Numbered from the stretch's first letter, positions 18,954 through 27,860 are shown. The stretch: 64,000 nucleotides of DNA from Paraburkholderia sprentiae WSM5005 (GCF_001865575.2 NZ_CP017561.2:124001-188000), one strand, 5' to 3'. Translations and numbers: made by a program. Notes: generated by a model not told the origin, from the letters alone.

Positions 18954-20060
18954 CTAGGTGTAAAAAAGGGCAAGATAGCTCTGGGTTACGGGCTCGTAGC
19001 TCGTGGCGGATAACCAAGCTCGACCGCCCGCGGTATGTGCGGTCGCATAGCCCCAGATCGCGACCCGGTTTGCGGTGACCCCGTCACTGGCCATACCAGC
19101 CAAAGCGCCGATTTCACTAAGCTCATCAGATTTGGTCACCAGTCTTTCCAGCCACTTTTCAAGGTGCGGCTTCGCCCCGAGTGTGTCCGACTTGCTTCGA
19201 TTGCATGCAGGGTGCGCAAGCACAAAATTGTGTGCCTGGTCCCTCGGATAGAGCGAGAACGGGACAAAATGATCGACGTCGGCGCCGGTAAGGTTGCCCC
19301 CACAATAGAAGCACCGGTGACCGTCGAGCTTGCGCAGTTCCGCACCGACAATGGCCAGAGACTGTCGCGAGGCTGAAAACAGAAAGTCTTCCAGATCGCC
19401 AGCATCGCCGATAATCGTATGGTTCCGCCGGTTTGTCTTGATGTGGTCTACCCAATGCGTGCGAGAAAGCTGTTGTACCAGCGTATAAAAGCGCCGAAGG
19501 CAGTAGGCAACGCCGGGTTTCAGCGCAATCGCACCGCGACCTGACCGTTCGTAGAGGAACGTGTCGGTGACTCCGCCGAAGTTTTGCAGATAGTTCAACG
19601 GCTGTGCGGAGACAACCGTCGCCACCTTGCTCAGCAATGCTGCATAGCTTGGCTCGGTACGAGCCTGCTGGACGGTAATTCCAGGCGTCGACGCCCGGTA
19701 TTCGCAGATAGCAGTTAACACCGCTGCCTGATCCCCAAGATTCTGGACGAGCACACCAGGCTGCGTATCCGCGCGACCAGTTCCATAGGGAGTGGAGTGC
19801 CGCCAGTAAAGCTGAACGAAACGATCTGCAATCTCCCGATTGGTCAGGGTCAATTCCGCGCCGTCGTCCGTTCCGACCTCGACAGCAAGGTCAGCGAGCG
19901 AGATGAGCAGCGCGAATTTGTATGTAGCCGTGAAGTCGCCTTCGGCAAAGAGCCGCTGAATCTTGGCAAGGAAGGCCAGCTGTGCCTCGGCTGTCGGCGG
20001 TGGTACGGTCGAATTCAACCGCGCTTGCTCCAGTAGTCGGCTTTTTCCGGGATGATCCAT
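18954..20060 (-). CDS. HNH endonuclease-domain protein
   Basis: A 368-residue protein. The HNH module lies at residues 250-290: CFYCGG (zinc-binding Cys pair), DVDHFVPFS with the catalytic-type Asp-His, HNFVLAHPACNRSKSD with Asn and a second Cys. The N-terminal 240 residues are mostly helical and of no recognised family. Its ATG overlaps the 3' end of the HIT gene by 46 bp, and the three genes HNH, HIT and EVE run in the same direction with no spacing, so they form one transcription unit. A role in nucleic-acid defence is suggested by context only. Confidence 0.8.
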   Translation of the reverse strand: MDHPGKSRLLEQARLNSTVPPPTAEAQLAFLAKIQRLFAEGDFTATYKFALLISLADLAVEVGTDDGAELTLTNREIADRFVQLYWRHSTPYGTGRADTQPGVLVQNLGDQAAVLTAICEYRASTPGITVQQARTEPSYAALLSKVATVVSAQPLNYLQNFGGVTDTFLYERSGRGAIALKPGVAYCLRRFYTLVQQLSRTHWVDHIKTNRRNHTIIGDAGDLEDFLFSASRQSLAIVGAELRKLDGHRCFYCGGNLTGADVDHFVPFSLYPRDQAHNFVLAHPACNRSKSDTLGAKPHLEKWLERLVTKSDELSEIGALAGMASDGVTANRVAIWGYATAHTAGGRAWLSATSYEPVTQSYLALFYT

Positions 20061-20404
20061 CGCACGCCGCCTCGCGGATCTGGCTGGTCCCCCCTGAAGC
20101 GAGGTATCAGATGGATGTGCAGGTGCGGCACTGTCTGGCCAGCGGCGGCACCGTCATTGATTCCGATGTTGTAGGCGTCAGGCCGATATTGATTGTCCAG
20201 AACACCTCTTGCGCGGTCAATTAGAGAGAAAAGCTGTTCGCGTTCTGCCGCCGACAATTCAAATAGGGAACTCACGTGCCGGCTGGAAATTATCAGCGTG
20301 TGCCCGGGCGACACAGGGTACGCGTCGCGTACCGCAAACCCTGCATCGTTCTGGTCAACGATCCTTTCGACCGGCAGTTCGCAAAACGGGCACTGAGAGG
20401 GCAT
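20015..20404 (-). CDS. HIT family nucleotide hydrolase-like protein
   Basis: A 129-residue histidine-triad protein. CPFCELP at the N-terminus is a zinc-finger-like Cys pair seen in many HIT proteins, followed by VSPGHTLIISSRH, NIGINDGAAAGQTVPHLHIHLIPR and a short tail. The HxHxH triad is HLHIH. Known relatives hydrolyse AMP-lysine, AMP-aspartyl or dinucleoside polyphosphate substrates. I start at ATG 20404 by analogy with HIT proteins. An in-frame GTG at 20560, 9 bp after the upstream gene, would add 52 residues and cannot be excluded. It lies between an EVE-domain nuclease and an HNH protein. Confidence 0.82.
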   Translation of the reverse strand: MPSQCPFCELPVERIVDQNDAGFAVRDAYPVSPGHTLIISSRHVSSLFELSAAEREQLFSLIDRARGVLDNQYRPDAYNIGINDGAAAGQTVPHLHIHLIPRFRGDQPDPRGGVRWIIPEKADYWSKRG

Positions 20405-20569
20405 GTTGGGCTTAGAGGATGGTGCGGACTCGAATTCTCTCACGTCAATAGCATCCAGCAGCTTTTGCGCAGCTACGCGGCGGCCGATAGTCGCCGATCC
20501 CAGTCCCTCCTGTCCGGCTATGCGCCTCGGCAGAGGATATCTCAGTCGGTGTCTAGACACCTTGGCGAT

Positions 20570-21718
20570 TCACTCCGCTTCCTCCGCAAATTCCTCGTAC
20601 TTGTCCAGTACTTCCTGCTTGAGATAGTCCAAAGTGGGGTTAGCGGCCAAGTCCTGCACCTTCTCATACGGCAAATAACTGCAAAGCTCTGACAATGGTC
20701 CCTGCGGGAAAATCGAAAACGCGGGCCGCATAAGTTCTTGAAACACCTTTTTGCGCCGTTCTTCCGGCGCGACGATGTGTAGCCTCGTGTGGAAGTTGGG
20801 CTGCAGCGCCAGCAGGTCCGCCATGCGCAAAATTCCTGAGTAGACCGAGGTCGTGTGCTCGACTTCAAAGGCACGCGCTATGGTCTTCTTTTGTAGCCAG
20901 AGTACATCAATCTGTTCGACCGCCTTGCGGGCCGCTTCGGAAAACTGCGTGTGCGGGAGGGCTGTCAACAGCTCGTCGTTATTCATTTCTGAAAGGACAG
21001 CCTCCTTGTCAGCCTTGGGAATCCAGACCTCAAACCCCATCGCGATCCCGATGTCGGCGAGCAACGCCTGCATCTTATGAGAAGTGCGGACCTGCGACGC
21101 GGGATTTGCAGACCCTGTTATTTCGCATGGTGTCGAATGAAGCGCATCAGGCTGAGGAGGGCCGGCTTCCTGCTCATCAAGGGGAATCTGCACAGCCACT
21201 ACCTTTCCCGAGGCATTCGTCATCTTCAGGCTGCGGTGTTTTTCCCAAGTCTCGTCAGCGATATCGTCGGGAGTCAGATGGTGCGCCTGATGACAAAGTA
21301 GCTCCTCCACTCTCTGACCGTCGGGTTCCTGCAATCGAACGCCACTGCTACGCAGGATCGCATTCCACCCGCCGGCCCCGGGCGTTACATTCTTGGTGAA
21401 GGATAGGGCTGCCCACACGTCGGAACGCTTAATCGGAAGAAGTGCGCCCTTCTCCAGCCAAACGAGTGGCGTCACGGGAAATTGCAGCGAATATTCGCTG
21501 ATCATTTCGCTACCCGGCGGCGCCTCCGCCATCGGCCCCGTGACCTGCAGTATGCCTACCCAACAGGACAGCCCCTTGAGGTAGCAAAGAATTTTATCGC
21601 CGGGCTTGATTTTGGTGACCCAGGCCTTGCGGTTGGGGTGAAAGCCCGCAGTATTTTTTGAGGTATTTGAGAAGCTCTCGAATGTATCTACCGAAAAGAT
21701 ATCGACAAAGTAGGTCAT
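20570..21718 (-). CDS. EVE-like domain fused to a restriction-endonuclease-like domain
   Basis: A 382-residue protein. Residues 1-120 (YFVDIFSVDTFESF, KPGDKILCYLKGLSCWVGILQVTG) resemble the EVE/PUA-like domain, which in known proteins flips out and reads modified bases. The C-terminal part begins SHKMQALLADIGIAMGFEVW and continues EQIDVLWLQKKTIARAFEVEHTTSVYSGILRMADLL. The order helix - Asp - FExE fits a PD-(D/E)xK nuclease-like fold, with Glu in place of the usual Lys. This suggests a modification-dependent restriction enzyme. ATG 21718 is preferred to the TTG at 21748. It leads the EVE-HIT-HNH operon. Confidence 0.68.
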   Translation of the reverse strand: MTYFVDIFSVDTFESFSNTSKNTAGFHPNRKAWVTKIKPGDKILCYLKGLSCWVGILQVTGPMAEAPPGSEMISEYSLQFPVTPLVWLEKGALLPIKRSDVWAALSFTKNVTPGAGGWNAILRSSGVRLQEPDGQRVEELLCHQAHHLTPDDIADETWEKHRSLKMTNASGKVVAVQIPLDEQEAGPPQPDALHSTPCEITGSANPASQVRTSHKMQALLADIGIAMGFEVWIPKADKEAVLSEMNNDELLTALPHTQFSEAARKAVEQIDVLWLQKKTIARAFEVEHTTSVYSGILRMADLLALQPNFHTRLHIVAPEERRKKVFQELMRPAFSIFPQGPLSELCSYLPYEKVQDLAANPTLDYLKQEVLDKYEEFAEEAE

Positions 21719-22053
21719 CGGGGTTATCGCTGTGGTTGGGCAGATCAAGTGACGGACGCTGTGACTCTCGGTAAAATATACTAATGGCTATAGGCTAGGC
21801 GTCGTCAAGAATCACTGAATCTAGCGGAAACCTCTGAGTGTCAGCAGCCGAAGATCGATCAGTCGATCGTGTTCCGAAGGTGGTCAATGCTTATGCGAGG
21901 CTGCGTTGCTTCGTCAGCTTTGCAGACGTACGGCTACTTGACTGCCCTCAGGCAGTTGCATGACGTTATCGAGACACTCGCCTCAGCGGGCATAACATTT
22001 CCGCAAGGACAACGTTCATATCTCGGAGGGTTTTCGTAGCCCTCGTAGCGCAG
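21719..22053. other. 335-bp gap between the EVE operon and the Mrr-like gene
   Basis: Probably holds the promoter of the EVE operon. An AT-rich stretch lies at 21765-21790, and a GATCGATC...GATC cluster at 21855-21870. I see no gene and no clear terminator. Confidence 0.3.
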
Positions 22054-23298
22054 TCACACGCCTGTCATGGCTGGAGATTCAGGGTCCTCGATACCATCAC
22101 CAGCCAGACGGAACTGCTCGATGATCCTTTGATTATGATCGTCAAGGTACACCTGCAACTCACGACGCCCTATCAGGCGGACTGATGCAGCGTTCGCAAG
22201 TTCGGTTGCTGATCGTGTGAAGTATGAGTTTGTAACGACCATGGCGTCATCGCAACCATAGAAGCTCTTCGCAGAGATGGCTTCCTGAACCGCCGAGTTG
22301 CCGACGTTTCCCGAATAATTTTTCGCCTGAATCACCATCTTTTTACCAAATTTGCTTACGAACAGGTCTGCGCCCTGATCACCGCTTAGTTTGGTTCCCT
22401 CGACATCGTAGCCGGCCGTCTGGAAGATCTGGCCGAGAAATTTCTCGAATTCGTATCCATTCATGGCGTCTACGTGGTACATAGTGACGAACTGATTGGG
22501 ATCGAAGAACTCGAGCTTCGTTGCCAGCCTCTCGACGAGAATGTCGAAGTTGATCTGTTCGCAGATTTCAAGCCATGTTTCCACGGTTTGCCAAGGTAGA
22601 AGCGGCGTGCCGAACGCTGAGGACGCTTGGTCCGTGTACTGTATTTCCGCGTGTCGGATGTTGTTATCCCAGAGGAAATAGAACAACAAGCTGAGGTCAT
22701 CGCGGTAGCTTACCCCTGCTTCCGCTATCCACGATCGGAGGATCTCGCGCAGTGAGCCTTTTGTATGCCTTGATATCTCAGTGGAGAAACCAAGGTATGC
22801 CGAATTGAACCCGGTTGTCAGCAATAGTTTGTCCAACAGATGCGGGAGCTCTTCAAGCTCTGTAAAGCCCTTGCGGATCAAAACTTCGCGAAAAAGCTCA
22901 CGGTTAGAATACGTCCCATTTTTTCTCGCACCTGGCGTCTCCGCATCGCCGGGCTCGACGTCTATATTTCGAACCGTGTGAAAGAAGTTGGCAAAGTAAG
23001 GCTTCTTCAGCTCGGAATATTTTCGGAGCACTGTACGAAGGAGGTCATTGAGCTGCGCCTGCTCTTTCTTTTTGCCGAGCAGATCTTTCAGAAACCCCTT
23101 CGTCTGATATTGGAATTCGGGGTAAAAGGAAGGATCAAGCGGAACCTGGAGTGCCGCAGGTGCTGCCTGACCGGATGCCTGGATCGGAGCATTCGTACAC
23201 CATGGACACTTAGTTTCGAATGATTTGCGTCTGCACGAAGTACATTGGTAGATCACGAAATCCCTCTTGATTGTGAATTTTTGTTTTGCAGTCGTCAT
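22054..23298 (-). CDS. Mrr-type restriction endonuclease with N-terminal zinc ribbon
   Basis: A 414-residue protein. Two Cys pairs (CTSC at ~19-22 and CPWC at ~31-34) form a zinc ribbon. The middle 230 residues are a helical domain of no known family. The C-terminal Mrr_cat domain starts at YEFEKFLGQIFQTAGYDVEGT and has the PD-(D/E)xK core GDQGADLFVSKFGKKMVIQAKNYSG (Asp, then Gln-x-Lys) followed by NSAVQEAISAK. Mrr-type enzymes cut modified or foreign DNA. It is a single gene in a nuclease-rich stretch. Confidence 0.85.
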   Translation of the reverse strand: MTTAKQKFTIKRDFVIYQCTSCRRKSFETKCPWCTNAPIQASGQAAPAALQVPLDPSFYPEFQYQTKGFLKDLLGKKKEQAQLNDLLRTVLRKYSELKKPYFANFFHTVRNIDVEPGDAETPGARKNGTYSNRELFREVLIRKGFTELEELPHLLDKLLLTTGFNSAYLGFSTEISRHTKGSLREILRSWIAEAGVSYRDDLSLLFYFLWDNNIRHAEIQYTDQASSAFGTPLLPWQTVETWLEICEQINFDILVERLATKLEFFDPNQFVTMYHVDAMNGYEFEKFLGQIFQTAGYDVEGTKLSGDQGADLFVSKFGKKMVIQAKNYSGNVGNSAVQEAISAKSFYGCDDAMVVTNSYFTRSATELANAASVRLIGRRELQVYLDDHNQRIIEQFRLAGDGIEDPESPAMTGV

Positions 23299-23586
23299 CC
23301 CGCCAATCTAATCTAGACCGCAACACTGCAGGGTTAAGACGACGTCACGCACCATTAGCGTCGCGAGGAGCAACGCCTGCATTAGCCTCACGCCGAAGCA
23401 TAACCATGCTGACGCCACGCGGTGACCCTTGCTCTATTCGTCGGCGAAAACAAGGCAATTAAGCCATTTCAGCAGGCGCGCTGCCATCCCTCAAGGGGGC
23501 AATAGTCGACCAGCTGATATATGGTATCTCAGGACAAAGCGTGGCAGGCGCGCGAAACCGCCTTCCGGTTGCTCGACACTGCCACC

Positions 23587-23675
23587 GTCGGCAGTACACC
23601 ATATTGCCGACATCCAAGCATGCCCCGTGGAATGTCGGGTATGGCCGAACCTGCCCCGCGTCGCGATGTCGGCAA
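23587..23675. repeat. cluster of ATGTCGGCA-like sites (iteron- or operator-like)
   Basis: Four related sites lie in 90 bp of non-coding DNA: GTCGGCA at 23587-23593, TTGCCGACATC at 23604-23614, ATGTCGGG at 23632-23639 and GATGTCGGCAA at 23665-23675. The second and fourth are perfect 11-bp inverted copies. They lie in the 909-bp gap 23299-24207, where no gene is supported. Repeated sites of this kind serve as operators or replication-initiator sites. Confidence 0.4.
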
Positions 23676-23975
23676 GTTCCCGATCCCTTTGCTATGAGAG
23701 GCCGGCGGCCGCGCGGCCGTGGAAGCGGAAGGCTCCATGACTGTCGTCAGTCCGAGGACTACCGGGGGATGTTGGCCCCCATTCGCGCACGATCGTTAAT
23801 TTCCTGATGGCGCCGATTGTCGGTCAGCGATTCCAGACACAACAGTCAACCGCGTCGCTTTCTATTGAGAGGTGGTCTACACGACCATGCACTTAGGACC
23901 GCACCTTCATGCCCGGTCAACCCGAGGCATGGCATGCACCCGGCTCCAAGCTTCCCGCCCTTGACCCGCGACCGT

Positions 23976-24066
23976 AGCCGATAGCGGGCGCGCATCAAGG
24001 GGCGAGGGACCGTGTTGCCCGCACCCCTCCCTCGCCTTTTTCCTTGACGCACGCCCGCTATCGGCT
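23976..24066. repeat. 91-nt near-perfect inverted repeat upstream of the DUF932 gene
   Basis: AGCCGATAGCGGGCG (23976-23990) pairs with CGCCCGCTATCGGCT (24052-24066), and GGCGAGGGA (24001-24009) pairs with TCCCTCGCC (24028-24036). The TCAAGG/CCTTGA segments between also pair. The loop is 18 nt. If transcribed it makes a very stable hairpin 140 nt before the DUF932 start; as DNA it could be a cruciform or protein site. Confidence 0.7.
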
Positions 24067-24207
24067 CCTCCAGTCGCACGGGCGGGAACCCGGGAGCCTG
24101 GCGGCAGCAACGCCAACCCCGAGTTCCACCGGGAAGTGTCCGGTCGCAACGGCAAGGCACATCCCCTCGCCCGGTTCCGGTCCTCAACCTTGACTGTGGA
24201 GATTGCC

Positions 24208-25042
24208 ATGCAACTCGCTTCCTCTTTCCATTACGGCTCCCCGATGCTTCGCGCTGACTCCGCCCCTCTCGGACGACCAGATTCGCCGGGTTGCCCCTTC
24301 CATCTTCGCCGATGGCAAGCACGAAAGCCGTTCCGAACGCTACACCTACATTCCCACCATCGACGTCCTGCGGGGCCTGCGCAACGAAGGGTTTCAGCCG
24401 TTCATGATTTGCCAGACCCGCGTACGCGATCAAGGGAAGCGCGAATTCACCAAACACATGCTGCGGCTTCGCCATGCCGACCAGATCACCGGCGAGGAAG
24501 CCGACGAAATCGTGCTGCTGAACTCACACGACGGCACCAGCAGTTACCAGATGCTGGCGGGCACATTCCGGTTTGTCTGCCAGAACGGCATGGTCGCGGG
24601 CGAGAACATCGCCGATATCCGCGTGCCACACAAAGGCAATGTCATCCAGAATGTGATCAATGGCGCATTCGACGCGCTTGAGGGCTTCGACCTAATCCGC
24701 GAGCAGAAGGACGGCATGCGCGCCGTCGATCTGAACCGCGACGAACAACAGGCATTCGCCCGAGCCGCACTCGCGTTGCGTTACGACCCGACCGATGCCG
24801 AAGCGCCCGCGCCCATTACCGGAGGTCAGTTGCTTTCCCCGCGTCGCTTCGAGGATCGCCGCGATGACCTATGGACCGTGTTTAACCGTGTGCAGGAAAA
24901 CCTCACGAAGGGAGGACTGCACGGCCTCTCGCGATCGGGCCGCGCGATGTCCACGCGACCCATCACGGGCATTGACCAGAACGTGAAGCTCAACCGCGCC
25001 CTTTGGATGCTCGCGGATGCCATGCGCCAACTGAGGGCATAA
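24208..25042 (+). pseudogene. DUF932 (YafZ/YfjQ-like) protein gene with a +1 frameshift near the start
   Basis: GGAG at 24198-24201 precedes ATG 24208, which opens with QLASSFHYGSPMLRADS, the usual DUF932 N-terminus. After codon ~19 the homology moves to the next frame (LSDDQIRRVAPSIFADGKHESRSERYTYIPT...), which continues intact to the stop at 25042. One extra C in the run 24263-24266 accounts for the shift. The rest is family-like (YTYIPTIDVLRGLRNEGF, MLRLRH, FRFVCQNGMV). DUF932 proteins occur on plasmids and islands, with unproven function. It is a pseudogene unless the extra C is a sequencing error or is bypassed. Confidence 0.75.
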
Positions 25043-25224
25043 CGATCCGGTGGCGGCGCACCCGCGCCGCCCCGTTCCCAGCCTTTGCGCCACGACGCGC
25101 TCCGGGTTACATCCCGGCGCGTCACACAGTGCTGGCCCGGCACCTTGTTTCCCGCTCTGGAGCCAATCACGCAAGCGCAAACTGTCGAAACTGTCAAAGA
25201 CCTGCAGTAAAACAGAGGCAAGTA

Positions 25225-26022
25225 CTACCACTTGTCACTCGCCCCCGCAGAGGATGATGGTTGCAGGGTACCAATGACCGGGATCGACCAGAACGACACG
25301 CCTTCGCGCATGCTTCGCGATGCCGCCGCGTTCCTGGCCGGCGCCACCGACCAACTTTGACTTGCTCGAGTAGACGTCACACCACCTACCCGCATCAGAT
25401 GACTTCCGGCCCACCAGCCGGCCCCCGCCGATAGCAGCAACACAACCAGCGCGAAGACCATCAGCTCGTAGCACGCCCTGACTACCCGCCGCATCACGCC
25501 TCGCTCAAATGACGCCACCGCCGCATCAAGCCGGTGCCGCTGTTCGCGCGCCGCCATCGCCGTCACACCCACGAGCCGGTTTCCCACCATACGTGCAAGC
25601 CGGCCGCTCGCCCGTTCAACCAGTACAGTCAATGCCTGCCTGTCGAGTTCCGCGAGTGCGGCCCTGTAACGCGCCTCGTGCTCATCGGTCATCCGCTCGG
25701 CCAGTTCAATCGTCGCCTTGCAGCGTGCAAGCGCATCACGATGCTGCGCCATCAGCGCGTCCGTGGCTGCGTGCGCCTCTGTCCGTACGCCATCGAGGCT
25801 GCCCGCACCCGCCTGCCGGATGCGTTCCGGCATGACCTCGTAGAGCCGCCCGTAGTATTCGAGCATAACCAGCACAGACCACAGTGCATCGTTGTCGCGC
25901 AGGTTCAGCGCACCCGACACCCGCCGCATTCGCAGTACACTGGCATCGTCAGGTAATTCACCCGTGACGTCGAGAAACAGGCGGGCGAGCGTGTCTGGCG
26001 GCCCGCCCCGACTCTTACGCAT
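25225..26022 (-). CDS. traM: TraM-like conjugal transfer accessory protein
   Basis: A 265-residue protein. Residues ~1-180 are predominantly helical, with heptad-like charged stretches (HRDALARCKATIELAERMTDEHEARYRAALAELDRQ), then a membrane helix at ~187-210 (YELMVFALVVLLLSAGAGWWAG) and a Ser/Ala-rich tail. The call rests mainly on order: traK, a ParA-like traL and a coiled-coil/membrane protein, the same three-gene order as RP4 traKLM. Its ATG overlaps the traL stop by 8 bp. Alternative name: hypothetical membrane protein linked to a ParA ATPase. Confidence 0.6.
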   Translation of the reverse strand: MRKSRGGPPDTLARLFLDVTGELPDDASVLRMRRVSGALNLRDNDALWSVLVMLEYYGRLYEVMPERIRQAGAGSLDGVRTEAHAATDALMAQHRDALARCKATIELAERMTDEHEARYRAALAELDRQALTVLVERASGRLARMVGNRLVGVTAMAAREQRHRLDAAVASFERGVMRRVVRACYELMVFALVVLLLSAGAGWWAGSHLMRVGGVTSTRASQSWSVAPARNAAASRSMREGVSFWSIPVIGTLQPSSSAGASDKW

Positions 26023-26707
26023 CGACTGTCACCCTGGCAAACACCGTTCCGCACAATGCGCGCCAGCGCAGTAGTTCCGCCCGTTCGCCAATATGCATCG
26101 TCTCCGCCGCCCTGCGTATCGACAGGCGCTGGCTACGCAGTTCATCAGCGACACGATCCGCGAGATCCGGAAAATCCAGCGACTGGCCCTGCTCCTCGAC
26201 GGCCTTCCTCAGTTGCGAGTCACGGTACAGGGTGAATTTCTCCGGCGAGCCGAAATAGCCGTTACGCACGACATGCGTCACAGCATTCGGGAACGTGACG
26301 CCGAATCTGAGCAATAGTTCCAGACTGTCACGCTGCCGATTGATCACCCACAGCACAACGAGCCGCCGTGCCAGTTCATCGAGCGCACTGGCGAGCGTCC
26401 CACCGTATTGCGCGACGCCAGTCTGGCTCCTCGCTGCCGTGTTCACGACGACGGTCGCATCACGATGCTGGTCGCAGAAATTGATGAAGTCGATCCAGCC
26501 ACTCACGTCATCGAGATCGCACGACCCACATTCGATCTCGCAGTGAACAGCCTTCATGACATCCGGATTGGACGTGTCGGTCTCTACTAGCACGACGTTG
26601 ATATCGGTCCGTCGCAGGTGATCAACCAGCGCCAGCGTCACAAAGCTCTTTCCGACCCCGCCCTTGCTGCCGCCGACCATGTAGATGGGGGGATTTTGCG
26701 TTGCCAT
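26015..26707 (-). CDS. traL: ParA/MinD-type ATPase, TraL-like
   Basis: A 230-residue P-loop ATPase. MVGGSKGGVGKSFVTLALVDHL is the deviant Walker A with the signature Lys, VVLVETDTSNPDV is the switch I region, and ATVVVNTAARSQ the Walker B-like strand. AGAGGTG before ATG 26707 overlaps the traK stop. It is flanked by TraK-like and TraM-like genes. In RP4, TraL aids relaxosome or transfer-pore function in an undefined way. The alternative is a partition ATPase, but no ParB or parS is nearby. Confidence 0.75.
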   Translation of the reverse strand: MATQNPPIYMVGGSKGGVGKSFVTLALVDHLRRTDINVVLVETDTSNPDVMKAVHCEIECGSCDLDDVSGWIDFINFCDQHRDATVVVNTAARSQTGVAQYGGTLASALDELARRLVVLWVINRQRDSLELLLRFGVTFPNAVTHVVRNGYFGSPEKFTLYRDSQLRKAVEEQGQSLDFPDLADRVADELRSQRLSIRRAAETMHIGERAELLRWRALCGTVFARVTVDA

Positions 26708-26716
26708 GTCACACCT

Positions 26717-27178
26717 CTACAGATTTTCGGTATCCGGCCTGATCGGAAATCCGAGGAAGCCCTGTACCGGTTGCCCAGGACTGGCCACACTGCCATCCCC
26801 TTTCTGCTGCGTTCTGTCCCGCGAAGGCGTATTGAGTGTCGCATCCGCTTGCGACGGCTTCCTGCCTCGCACAGGTCTTGCCGCATGGTCTCGTACCGTA
26901 TCCTTTCCGTTCCGTCGAACTCGCCCCTTTCCTTCCGCACGGCGCATCGCATATCTCAAGGAATTCGGCGTCACGTCGATACCTTCCTGTACAGCCTGTT
27001 CGATCAATTCACCGAGCGTGTAGCCCTTTTCTCGCGCCGCGCCGATCTGTTTCTGGATGGATTTGACGCCATCGCTTACCTTGAGCGGCTGATCACTCGT
27101 CGCCTTTTCCGGCAGCGCATCCAGTCTGCGTCCAAGCGCCTCCCATTGCCCCCGCGCGAAACTCCTGACAACCGGCAT
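26717..27178 (-). CDS. traK: TraK-like oriT-binding relaxosome protein
   Basis: A 153-residue basic protein. KSIQKQIGAAREKGYTLGELIEQAVQEGIDVTPNSLRYAMRRAE resembles the DNA-binding part of RP4 TraK/MbeA-accessory proteins (helix with a growing-tip GYTLG, then a Tyr/Arg-rich helix). The C-terminal ~60 residues are Pro/Arg/Ser-rich and probably disordered. GGAG lies 6 nt before ATG 27178. It is the first gene of the traKLM-like operon and is transcribed away from the oriT candidate 650 bp upstream, the RP4 arrangement. Confidence 0.65.
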   Translation of the reverse strand: MPVVRSFARGQWEALGRRLDALPEKATSDQPLKVSDGVKSIQKQIGAAREKGYTLGELIEQAVQEGIDVTPNSLRYAMRRAEGKGRVRRNGKDTVRDHAARPVRGRKPSQADATLNTPSRDRTQQKGDGSVASPGQPVQGFLGFPIRPDTENL

Positions 27179-27828
27179 GACCTGCTCCGACGCACAACCT
27201 TGATCTCATCTTGAACACGCTCAAACTCGCCGTCAACACCCGCTGCTAGCGATTCCCTGCGAAGGCGGAACACATCGGAGTACAGAGGAATTTGACGGAA
27301 CGAGAAATATTTTTTCTGCCTTGTCCGGTGTCTCGTTGATGCACGTGAAATTACACGCGTGCGTCGCTCATGGACACGAGCATCAACGGTTGCGAATGCC
27401 GTGTGCCGATCGATTCACGTCGAAAAAGAAAACTGCAACGCATTTGACGTCACCGAAGGACGAACGCAACGCGCCACCTCCTTTCCCCGCCATCGCCATT
27501 CCGTCTACTCGTGCGGTCACCCAGCTTTTACGGATGTTCACTGCTATGCGACGGAAGATCGAAGGTGCATGCCACCTGCTTTGCAACAGGTGGCACTGTC
27601 GCACACGTTGGACGTCAACTGTTTGCCGACGAGCTTTCTTCGTGCAACACACCTGGAGCGCACAGTAGTCGCAGGCCGTGCACAAGTCGCCCGCCTCGTT
27701 GCACCACGACCTTTGAATGCAAAATCAACGGTAGTTACACGGGAGCGCATTTCTGCTGTACATGGCTGCACAGCGCGCACACCGGAGTCACACTTGGGGC
27801 CGAAAACAACATGAAAATCGAGGTATGG

Positions 27829-27860
27829 CAGGATAGGCTTGCGCCGGTTTCGGGCGCCAG
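27829..27860 (-). other. oriT: candidate IncP/RP4-type origin of transfer (oriT) with nic site
   Basis: Read on the minus strand, an imperfect inverted repeat (27860-27838: CT, mismatch, GCGCC, 7-nt loop, GGCGC, mismatch, AG) is followed directly by CCTATCCTG (27837-27829). RP4 oriT has an inverted repeat followed by CTATCCTG, with the nick after the final G; here that falls between 27829 and 27828. The order inverted repeat - nic - traK matches RP4. No relaxase gene is in the window, so mobilisation would need one from another element. Confidence 0.68.

Noticed and set aside
23846..24475. 209-codon minus frame across the hairpin upstream of DUF932
   Set aside because: It overlaps the large inverted repeat and the DUF932 start, and has no signature.
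25275..25361. 28-codon + frame MTGIDQN... resembling the C-terminal TGIDQN segment of the DUF932 protein
   Set aside because: Too short, overlaps traM in antisense, and similarity beyond six residues is poor.
26015..26707. chromosome or plasmid partition ATPase ParA
   Set aside because: No ParB-like gene or parS-like sites nearby; gene order fits traKLM instead.
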